From CAZXEU01 sp965207385 (lineage in GTDB: Bacteria > Bacteroidota > Rhodothermia > Rhodothermales > Bin80), in assembly GCA_965207385.1 (NCBI GenBank), contig CBDBLZ010000021.1, positions 930,001 to 994,000 of the forward strand: a DNA stretch of 64,000 nucleotides, in the 5' to 3' direction. Position 1 is the first letter of the stretch. Each line of letters starts with the position of its first letter. Position numbers and translations under genes: made by a program. Shown one piece after another: positions 55,735 through 64,000 of this stretch. The notes under the pieces were generated by a model. It was not told the origin of the DNA. It did no database searches and saw only the letters and a program-made list of their open reading frames with translations.

Positions 55735-57989
55735 ATGGACGCTCGCGCCCTGGCGCTGGTCGCAGGCCTTTGGTGCTGCGCGGGCTCGGTGCAGGCCCAG
55801 ATAGGGCTACTGGCTGTCAACGCCGATACGCGCGTCAAGTCTGTCACCTTCACGTTCGCGGACGACGGCCCTGAGTCGCCTGCGATTTACCGCTGACGAG
55901 CTTCGGGGAAGGATTGCGACCAGGGCTCCGGGCCCGGTCAGAAGGCTGCTGCTGGCAGTGGGCATCGGAGATGCCCGGCGCTACCTGTTCGATCCCATCG
56001 AGCTTCAGCGGGATGTGGTCCGGCTGCGCAACCTCTACAGCGGAGAGGGATACTCTGCGCCCCGGCGTAGACTATGCCGAGTCTGCGTTCGATCCTCTCG
56101 CAAACAGCATTGATGTCCGGATCCGAATCCGGCAGGGCCCGGCGATCATCATACAGGACGTGGGCTTCTACGCGCACCGGGGTTACCTGGCGAACGCGCT
56201 GGACGATGAAACACGAACCCGGTGGATTCGCTTCAGGGACCGTACGAGCTTCCGCACGGGTGACCGGTTCACGGCCTTTGATGTGGTGCGGATTGAGGAC
56301 CAGGTGCTGGGCTGGCTCAAGAACGAAGGGTACGCATTTGCCTCGCTTGAAACCAGTGTGGAGGTCGACTCCGTTCTCGCGGCCGCCGACATCGGCTTCG
56401 AAGTCGATCCCGGGCCGCGAGCTGTCGTGGATACGCTGCTTATCGAAGGTAACCGCCGGGTGGGTGACCGCGTCGTGCGCAGGGAGCTTCCCCTCGGGGA
56501 GGGCGATCTGTATTCGGAGGAAAAGCTGACGAGAGGCCAGCGGGGACTCTTCGGACTTAACCTTTTCCAGGTAGCCCAGACGGAAGTGCCTGAACAGCCG
56601 CGGGATTCCACGGTCACGGTCCGAATCATGCTGCGAGAGGCCAGGCTGCGATACGTGACTGCGGAGACGGGCTACGCTCCCCAGACCGGCATTGCCCTGG
56701 AAGGGCAGTGGTCTCACAGGAATTTTCTGGGGGGTGCGAGAACCCTGACGGCACTCGGGGAGATCGATTCGGGCCTGTTGGCGGGAAGCGGAATCCAGGC
56801 GGAAACCAGGCGGCTGTTCAGGACATCCACGGCGCTGGCCCAGCCGTACCTCTTTGTCAGCGGACTGGGGGCGGTGGTTGAGCCGTTTGTCCAGTATGAG
56901 CGCGATCCCCTGCTGCTGGACACCAGTCTGCCCTTCAGCATCAACAGAAGGGAATTCGGGCTCAACAGTACGCTGATCTATGAACTTGGGCCGTTCAGGG
57001 CCATCAGTCTCCGATACGGTTTCAGCCGGGCAACGCAGTTCGCTGCCCGAAGGGTGATGGCCGTCCGCGATGCGTACAACAAGAGCGCCTATACGATCAG
57101 CGGAACGCTTGGCCGCACCGACAATGCGCTCAATCCCGTTCGCGGCGTGCTATTCAGGCCGTTCGTGGAACATGCCGGCCTCCTGGAGCGGACGCTGGGG
57201 CTTGGTGCCCCGGGGCTTGAGTATTTCAAGGCGGGCCTCGACGTATCGGCATATGTTCCGCTGAATGCGCGTTTTCGCCTGGGCGTGCGACTTGGAGCGG
57301 GCCGCCTCTGGCCACTCGGCGAAAGCCGACGCGGCCCAGGAGCCGGGGGATCGGCCCCCGGTGATCCGCTTTTTTCGGTCCCGCTTGAGGATCGCTACGA
57401 TCCCGTGCTTTTCTACGCCGGCGGTGCCAGCGACGTCCGCGGGTGGAACGCGGGGCTGCTTGGCCCGAAGGTAAACCGCACGCAATTCGAACGGGACGAG
57501 GCCGGCGCCGTCATTTACGATACCACCGGACCCCGTACTGCAACGGAAGTGTTCGAGCCCGTGGGCGGCAAATCCCGGCTGCTGGGCAGTCTGGAGATGC
57601 GTCTGCCGCTGCCCGGTCTCGGACGAGCGTACCACGCAGCCGTGTTCCTGGATGCAGGCAGAGTCTCTGCGCGGTATGACGCGTCTGCCGCCTGTGCGCG
57701 TCCGCTCGGGCAGGAAGGAGCAGACCCGGCAAATGCGGGCGCGCAATGCGGGATCACCGATGCGGGAGATGTTGGCCTGGACCGGTTCAAGTTTGGCGCT
57801 GGAGCCGGCATTCGGTACCAGACGCCGATCGGGTTTGCGCGCATTGACATCGGCTTCAAGCTCAACCCGGATGACCTGGACCTGCAATCTCCCCGCAACG
57901 CCTTCCTTGCCTCACAGGGACTGCAGGCGCCGCAGCGCAGGGCAATGCGCAGATTCGGGATCCATATCAGTCTGGGCCAGGCATTCTGA
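55735..57989 (+). CDS. TamA-like Omp85 outer-membrane protein (two single-base frameshifts)
   Basis: An Omp85-family insertase, likely TamA-like because tamB follows. A signal peptide from ATG 55735 (MDARALALVAGLWCCAGSVQ, then AQ) leads to POTRA 1 (VKSVTFTFADD). One extra base near 55867 shifts the frame to LSRLRFTADELRGRIATRAP, VGIGDARRYLF and LRNLYSGEGYSAP. A second extra base near 56066 shifts it back to VDYAESAFDPLANSIDVRIR. From there the frame is clean through POTRA repeats (VDTLLIEGNRRVGDRVVRRE) and the 16-strand barrel, with VRGWNAGLLGP and a C-terminal strand FGIHISLGQAF ending in the usual Phe. Confidence 0.88.
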
Positions 57990-58008
57990 CCGGTATAGAG
58001 GTGTCGCA

Positions 58009-58155
58009 ATGCAGACAAGCCACAAGAAGGGCCCGTTCACGCAATTCGGCGCAGGACCGGAAAGAGGCCCTATTGCTCCACAGGCCATCGGATTTCTCAG
58101 CAGCGGGCAATATTTCGGGCAGGAACTCGGTGAACATTTGGACGGATTAGATTGA
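58009..58155 (+). CDS. Possible 48-residue protein between the TamA-like gene and tamB
   Basis: An ATG at 58009 opens a 48-codon frame in the 210-base gap between the TamA-like gene and tamB. A purine-rich GAGGTG lies about six bases upstream, a convincing ribosome-binding site. The product is soluble and rich in Gly and Gln (MQTSHKKGPFTQFGAGPERG start, then IGFLSSGQYFGQELGEHLDG). I know no family for it. Its stop lies 45 bases before the tamB ATG. It could be a small subunit, a leader peptide or chance. Confidence 0.45.
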   Translation: MQTSHKKGPFTQFGAGPERGPIAPQAIGFLSSGQYFGQELGEHLDGLD

Positions 58156-58199
58156 AAGGCCCTGGGGATTCACACCAGGGCAAGCATCGGCGCAGTCGT

Positions 58200-61100
58200 A
58201 TGGCAAGACTTGGACGAAGGCTTGGCCGCACGGGCATTGTGCTCATTGCGGCATGCGCTCTCTTGCTGCTTGTCCTGCAGACTCCGCGCGGAGGTCTGGT
58301 GATGGCCAGGCTGATCCTCGGCGCAGCCGGGCCGCAGATGGCGGTTGAGGTAAGCCTGGGTGGTCTGCGCGGCAACTGGATTACGAATCTGGAAATCCGC
58401 GAGGTTGATATCCGACACAAGAGCGGGTCCGTAGAGCTGTCCGCAGATACCGTGCGCATCAGGCACAGGCTCACGGGACTGCCGTTCGGCGCGTATCGCA
58501 TCCGGAGCCTGGACATATCCGGTCCAAGGCTGGATGTGGCACGCGTCGACGACGGCCCGGAAGAAGGCTCGGACGCTGCCGGCGGCATGGCGGTGCGGAT
58601 TGACCGGTTTCGCGTATCAGGCGGTCGAGCGTCCGCTCCGAATGGCGTGCACGTCTCCGGCATTGAAGCGAGCGGGCACGCGGCCGTTGGTCCCGAGCCC
58701 GCGGTACGCATTGAGTCGCTGCAGGCAAGCATCTGGGCGCCCGCGAGCGGGGATTCGCTGCTTGCGCAGCTAGTCGCAAGCTTTGCGGATGGTCGCCTCG
58801 ATCTGGATACGTTGCGTATTCAGGGCTCTGGAACCCGCGCGGCAGGCACGGGGCACTTTTCTGCGCAGGGAAGCCAGTATGACGCAGATCTCCACTTCAG
58901 CGCGGAGCCGCTGGTACTTTCAGACTTTTTTTCTAGTGGCCAGGTGCTGGACACGGTGGCCGTGCAGGTGCATCTTTTTGGCCGCGGTAACCTGCTGCGC
59001 TTGCAGGCCGATGCCGCGGCGCCGGACGGTGGGCAAATGTATTTGGACGTGGAGGGCACGCCCGGCGTGGAGGGGCCTGTTTCCTGGTCGATTCGTCGGG
59101 CCGAATCCTCAGGCTTCCATCTGCCCGGAATCCGGACGCGCATTACGGCAAGCGCAACCGGCAGACTGGCCGGACCCTCGCTGGAAGAGTCGGAAGGGGC
59201 GCTCCGCTTGTCTTTAGACGAGGCAGAGATCTTCGGCCATGCGCTTGCTCCGACAAGTCTTTCGGCTGATCTCGATTCCGGAAGGGTGAGCCTGGCACTG
59301 GAATCCGGCTTCTGGAAGGGCGTATTGCGCGCTGCCGGACACGTTCGCCCGTTCGATCCTGTGCCCGCCTGGTCGCTCGCCGGCCGGTTCAGCGGCATTG
59401 ATGCCGGAGACGCGCTGGCTTCGCACCAGAGTGCCCTTGCCGGCACCTTTAACCTGGAAGGCGAAGGATCTCGGGCGCGCGCAAGTGTCGAGTTGATGCA
59501 GTCCCTCTACAATCGTATCGAGGTTGCAGGCACGCGCCTGGAGCCGCCCTGAGCGGCGACACGCTCGAAGTCAGCGCATACGTGGCGGCTGCGGACGGAT
59601 CTGCCGCGATGTCCGGTTCGGTCCACCTTGCGGACACGGCGCGCTTTGCGCTGCGCCGTGCAGTGCTGCAGGATTTCGATGCCATGCGTCTTTTGGGTGC
59701 CGAGACGCCAAGCGCCATATCGGGGCGGGCCTACCTTTCCGGTTCGGCGTCCGATAGCGGGCTGGTGGCCGACGGGCGCCTTGAGCTCGGCGCGTCGCGG
59801 ATCGGAGATGTAGACCTGGAGAGCTTGACCGGTCGTGCCGTCATCCGGCACGGATCGGGGCGGCTGAGTATCCGTTCGGCTTGAGCGTTGGAGCCCTGGA
59901 GGCGGTCGCTTTTGCGGCAGGACTCGACACGCCTCTTCCGACGTGGAACCTTCAAACGCAGTTCAGGGACATCGACGCTGGTTCGCTGCTTACCGGATTC
60001 AGTAGTGACCTCACGGGCCGCGCCGAAGTGTCCGGACGGGGGTCCCGCCCACTCGGCGCAGCGGTGCACCTGGCGCCGTCCCGGATCAATCATCAGTCGG
60101 TAGACTCGGCAGCGGTCATCGGGCGGTGGCGAGGCGAGAATGCGTCGCTCATGGCCAGCGTCCGGATGCCGTCGGGAGGTATGGAGCTGGCCGCTGACGG
60201 TGCGTTGTTCGGCGAGGACCGATCCATTTCCTTGCTTGAAGGAGAGTTTGAAGGACTGGACCTGGGCAAGATATTCGCCGTGGAGGGCCTTGAAACACAC
60301 CTCACCGGCCGGGCGACTACGCTGGAAATAGCGGTGGACAGCTCTTTCGCCCTAAAGGGGAAGGTGGTGCTGGATTCGTCCAGGATCAACCGCCAGGCCG
60401 TTGAAGCCGGCATCCTGAATCTGGAGGCCAGTGAGACGGGGCTCGCGGCCAGGGTCGAATTGCGCTTTGAAGGCGGTGGCAGGAGCATCGACTCCCTTTC
60501 CGTGCTGCGCGCGGACTCACTGACTTCGTGGCAGCTGCATGCCATGCTGGACAAGGTTGACCTCGGTTCGCTGATTGGTCCGGAGGCTATGGAAGGCAGC
60601 TACACAGGCACAGCAGACCTTGCGGGCCGCGGTTCGGAGTCGGACCTGTTTCGCACGGTCAGCGGTCGGCTGCGCCTGGACAGTACAAGCCTGGGGGACG
60701 TGGACTTCTCGCGGCTGGGCGCCGACTTCCGCCTGGCGGAAGGACAGCTCCACGTGGACACGCTCGTCTCGGCTTCCAATGCATTTCGGCTGCGCGGATC
60801 CGGCGCCATTGTGCTGGACGGCTCCGGCGATGCCGTAATTTCGCTCGGCGGAGCGCTGCTGGATGCGGGCGCCATTGCCGGCCTGGTCGGGGTAGACGGA
60901 CTGGAAACAGGGTATGAGGAGGGCGACACATTGTGGCTTAATGTTCGCAGCAGCGGGGAATCGCTATTGGCGGCCGGCCGGCTCGGCTTCACGGGTGGCA
61001 GTATTGGCGACGTGCGCGTGCTGGACGTCGACGCAGGCTTTTCCGGCAGGCTTAACCGCAGCTCGGGGAGCCTCGAGCAGGGCAGCGTCTATGCAGAGGT

Positions 61101-63117
61101 CACACGTCTGTCGGTGCCCACGGTATCCGCGCGGTTTGCAGAGCTGGACATAAACTGGCGGGACAGCAGCCTGACCTACTTTGCGGGAGTGGACCTGGAC
61201 CCGGGCAGAAATGCCTGGCTTCGCGGGTTCGCTGATCTGCCAGACCGCCGCGTGATCGTGCAGGATCTGACGGTTAATCTGGGCCGCGACCAGTGGCATC
61301 TGGACCAGGAGGCGGCCGTCTCTATCGGTCAGGGCTACGAGGTGGACAACCTGCTGCTGGTAGCGGCCGACCAGGAAATCCTGGTGGATGGCTTCGTGGA
61401 CCCGCGTGGCCGGCAGAGCCTTGGTCTGACCGCATACAACTTCCGGATAGGGAGCGTAGCCGACCTGTTCGGATACGCTGGCCTGGACGGCACGATGAAC
61501 GGATCGCTGCTCCTGAAGGGCGAAGCGGCCTCGCCGGCCATGAGCGGACAGCTCGACCTGGAGCTTGAATCCTCCGGGCAGGCAGTCGGCTCCCTTGCGG
61601 CGGATGCAAGGTACCAGGACAGGCGGCTGCACCTGGACGCCAGACTGGCACACACGGACGCGAGCACTCTTGAGTTGCGCGGCCATCTTCCGGCGGATTT
61701 GAGGCTGGACAGGACCGAAGCTGCGCCGGACGAGGGTACGCTTGAGCTTTCCCTGGCAGCGGACCGCTTCAATGTGGGATGGACAGAGCCCTTCCTTGAT
61801 GCGGAAATCTTCGGCGCGCCGGAAGGCCGCCTGACCGGCCGTATTGCGGTCTCCGGTACTTCGGATGCGCCGCGCCTGGACGGGTTTGCTGAGGTATGCG
61901 CCGGGCAGATTTCGCTGCCGGAGCTCGGGATCACGGTATCGGACGTTGATGCGGACATGCGGCTCGAAGGGGATACCGTCCGGATACTTCATGTATCAGG
62001 CGCGAGCGGGGGCACGTTTGAGGGAAGCGGTGCTGTAGGTCTGGAGAATCTGACACTGGGTACCGTCGACCTTGCCGCGACATTCAGTCAGTTCGAGGCG
62101 ATGAGTTCGGCCGCCTCCCTGGCCTACATATCGGGGGACGTGCGCCTCTCGGGAACCACGGCAGAGCCCGCTGTCACCGGCACCGTGCGGCTGACGTCAA
62201 CCGATATCAGACCTACGGAGGCTGCTGCAACCGATGAATTCGGCGCAGTCGAGTTTTCCGAGGCCGACATTCGCATGCTGGAGCGCTATTTCAATATCCG
62301 TGCAACGGAAGCCGATACTACGACCTTTGATCTCTACGAAGCCCTTGCCATTGACGTAGACGTAATCCTGGGCGATGACGTTTGGCTCCGTTCGCGCCAA
62401 TATCCGGAAATGAACGTGCTGGTTTCGGGCGTACTGGGGCTTTCGAAGGCGAGCCACGGGCCGGAGCACCTGTCGGGCACCGTGCAGATCGTGCCGACGC
62501 GCAGCTATGTCCGCCAATTTGGTCGCCGATTCGACATACGAAGCGGAAGGATCTCGTTTACCGGATCCTCCACGACCCCGTTCGTCGACCTGCAGGCATC
62601 GTATTCTGTGCCGCAACAAAACAACCAGCAGGATCCGATCACGATTCTGCTCGGCATTACGGGCAGTTTGGGCGAATCCGAGGAATTGGTGCTGACGCTC
62701 GGCAGCGAACCGGTTTCGCTCGACCAGGCTGACATAATCTCCTACATCGCGACAGGGCGGCCGGCGGCGGACGCGTTTCAACTGGAGCGCCCGGCCTCGC
62801 TCGTTGCCGGCGGAGAGCTTGCCCAGCTGATTGCTGCCGCAGCCGGCGCCGGGCTTGGCCTTGACGTCGTGGAGATTCAGTTGGAGGGATCCCGCGGAGC
62901 TACCGTAACGGCGGGAAAGCGGGTCTCACGGCGGCTCTTTGCCTCGGTGAGCTGGCCACTGTCCTTTTCCGGAAAGTCGGACGCCGTACGTGCCGGCGCC
63001 GTTGACAGCAACAAGGAAGTGATCATAGAGTACTCCATTTTTGCCTGGCTCCTGGCGCGGATCCGGAGCAATACCTCTTCCATGGGATTCAGTCTCTTCT
63101 ATCAGTACACGTACTGA
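58200..63117 (+). CDS. tamB: TamB-like translocation/assembly module protein (two single-base frameshifts)
   Basis: A large AsmA/TamB-family protein spanning the periplasm, linked to TamA function and to lipid transfer between membranes. From ATG 58200 (MARLGRRLGRTGIVLIAACA) one N-terminal membrane anchor is followed by a long repetitive beta-taco region of about 1600 residues. A base is missing near 59543 (LE to AALSGDTLEVSAYVAAADG) and another near 59880 (LSIRSA to LSVGALEAVAFAAGLD). The C-terminal DUF490 core is intact, with TVQIVPTRSYVRQFGRRFDI, RISFTGSSTTPFVDLQASY and IISYIATGRP. It follows the TamA-like gene, giving the usual pair. Confidence 0.9.
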
Positions 63118-63125
63118 ATTAGCGC

Positions 63126-63917
63126 TTGACGGTGGCTGCCAACTCCACACCCCCCGGCATTTGGGTTGAATTTCTTGACCGGGCGGGAGGCCTCGCAGGC
63201 TTTGCATGGGCGTTCGTTCGCAGGAGTTTCAAGCGCCCGCGGGAGGCGCGGGAGCTGTTGCGGCAGATGGACGAGATCGGGGTAAAGAGCCTTGTATTGG
63301 TGGCCGTCACCGGCTTGTCCATAGGCGTGGTCCTGTCCATGCAAAGCCGTGGAACGCTGGCGCGATTTGGAGCCGAAATGGTGCTTCCGACGATGCTGGC
63401 CCTGTCGGTGATCAAGGAAATCGGTCCCGTACTCACGTCGCTGGTCCTGGCCGGAAGACTCGGGGCGGGGATGGCAGCCGAGCTTGGGTCCATGCGCGTT
63501 ACGGAGCAGATAGATGCCATGGAGGTAGCCGCCCTGAAGCCCTTTCATTTCCTGGTCATCACGCGCGTGGCGGCTTGCATTCTCATGTTTCCCGTGCTCA
63601 CCATCTGCTGTGACATAGTCGCCCTCACGGGCGGATACCTGGAAACGGCGCTGGCTACGGGAATGGATTATCGGCTCTTTGTTGACAATGCCTTCTCGGG
63701 CCTCAGGATCTCGGACCTGGTGGTCTCGACGGGCAAGACCTCCATATTCGGATTCATTGTGGGGATTGTAAGCTGCTACCTCGGATACAACGTTCGAGGG
63801 GGCACGTCGGACGTGGGAAGGGCGGCCATGCAGGCGGTAGTGCTCTCGTCGCTGCTCATACTGGTGGCAAATGTTATGGTGGTGCGTCTTACGCTTCTCA
63901 TCCCTGGCGTTGATTGA
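63126..63917 (+). CDS. mlaE: MlaE-family phospholipid ABC transporter permease
   Basis: An inner-membrane permease of the MlaE/YrbE family, part of retrograde phospholipid transport that keeps outer-membrane asymmetry. The 263 residues show the usual five to six helices. The family motif EIGPVLTSLVLAGRLGAGMA, then ELGSMRVTEQIDAMEVAAL, is intact. The start is a TTG at 63126 or a GTG at 63132; no ATG is near. It begins nine bases after tamB and is followed by an ATP-binding subunit, the normal mlaE-mlaF order reversed relative to E. coli. Confidence 0.94.
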   Translation: MTVAANSTPPGIWVEFLDRAGGLAGFAWAFVRRSFKRPREARELLRQMDEIGVKSLVLVAVTGLSIGVVLSMQSRGTLARFGAEMVLPTMLALSVIKEIGPVLTSLVLAGRLGAGMAAELGSMRVTEQIDAMEVAALKPFHFLVITRVAACILMFPVLTICCDIVALTGGYLETALATGMDYRLFVDNAFSGLRISDLVVSTGKTSIFGFIVGIVSCYLGYNVRGGTSDVGRAAMQAVVLSSLLILVANVMVVRLTLLIPGVD

Positions 63918-63926
63918 GACGGGGCG

Positions 63927-64000
63927 ATGGACAATGAATCTGCCCGGCAGCCCCCGCCAAGGAATGTCCTGATTCGTCTTCAGGAGATTCACAAGGCGTT
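63927..64000 (+). CDS. mlaF: Start of the MlaF-like ABC ATP-binding subunit, cut by window edge
   Basis: An ATG at 63927, ten bases after mlaE, opens a frame reading MDNESARQPPPRNVLIRLQE followed by IHKA, the first beta strand of an ABC ATPase. Walker A would lie just beyond the edge. The assignment as MlaF rests on its place after mlaE and on this short start. Confidence 0.65.
   Translation, partial: MDNESARQPPPRNVLIRLQEIHKA

Noticed and set aside
1..64000. CRISPR arrays, rRNA, tRNA or prophage genes
   Set aside because: No regularly spaced repeats, rRNA or tRNA cores, or phage structural genes were seen on either strand.

Overview
The window comes from a high-GC bacterium with an outer membrane, most likely of the FCB group near Rhodothermota/Bacteroidota. 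The lineage markers are two PorV/PorQ-family proteins, a FlgD-type C-terminal domain of the kind used for type IX secretion cargo, a GWxTD protein, a DUF5916 protein, a DUF2795 protein, and many 6-bladed beta-propeller lipoproteins. Ordinary regions are GC-rich (36 of 60 bases in the row at 9841, counted by hand). The stretch around 42-44.3 kb is much poorer (20 of 60 in the row at 43921). No rRNA, tRNA or CRISPR array was seen.

Layout. 1-8.3 kb (minus strand): the 5' part of an Omp85 gene, a DUF2795 protein, an M23 peptidase, a MoxR ATPase, fmt, a GWxTD protein, ftsY and pgsA. 8.4-17.3 kb (plus): metH, bioY, a TPR protein, an S9 peptidase and a CPBP protease. 17.4-21.6 kb: three beta-propeller genes. 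21.6-24.0 kb: gene-poor ground with a decayed higB beside an intact higA, and tatC with an internal stop. 24.4-30.6 kb: an M20 hydrolase, a DUF5916 barrel, argH and an AI-2E-type transporter. 30.8-36.4 kb (minus): a tight five-gene cluster of site-2 protease, lipoprotein, BNR/FlgD-domain protein and two PorV-like proteins. 36.9-45.7 kb: an accessory region with four more propellers, a propeller fragment, VOC and SDR enzymes, an IS630 remnant, and a low-GC cassette encoding a small secreted eight-cysteine peptide, a propeller lipoprotein and a membrane-anchored CxxC thioredoxin-like protein. 45.9-49.3 kb (minus): a secreted protein, an aspartate aminotransferase, coaD and rsmD. 49.4-64 kb (plus): an NDUFA9-like protein, an outer-membrane barrel, EcsC, a sulfatase, clpX, a TamA-like Omp85, a possible 48-residue protein, tamB, mlaE and the start of mlaF.

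How the genes work together. Envelope biogenesis dominates: two Omp85 proteins, TamB, Mla components, the PorV cluster, TatC, FtsY and PgsA. The most system-like accessory element is the peptide/propeller/CxxC cassette at 41948-44006. It resembles the NVEALA-peptide plus beta-propeller neighbourhoods of Bacteroidota, but the comparison rests on residue pattern and family knowledge only.

Caution. Six otherwise well-conserved genes are interrupted: the GWxTD gene, tatC, argH, the aminotransferase, the TamA-like gene (twice) and tamB (twice). There are seven single-base indels and one in-frame stop. Several genes therefore span two or three reading frames and are annotated here as one. This density suggests consensus errors in the assembly more than real decay, but the sequence alone cannot settle it.
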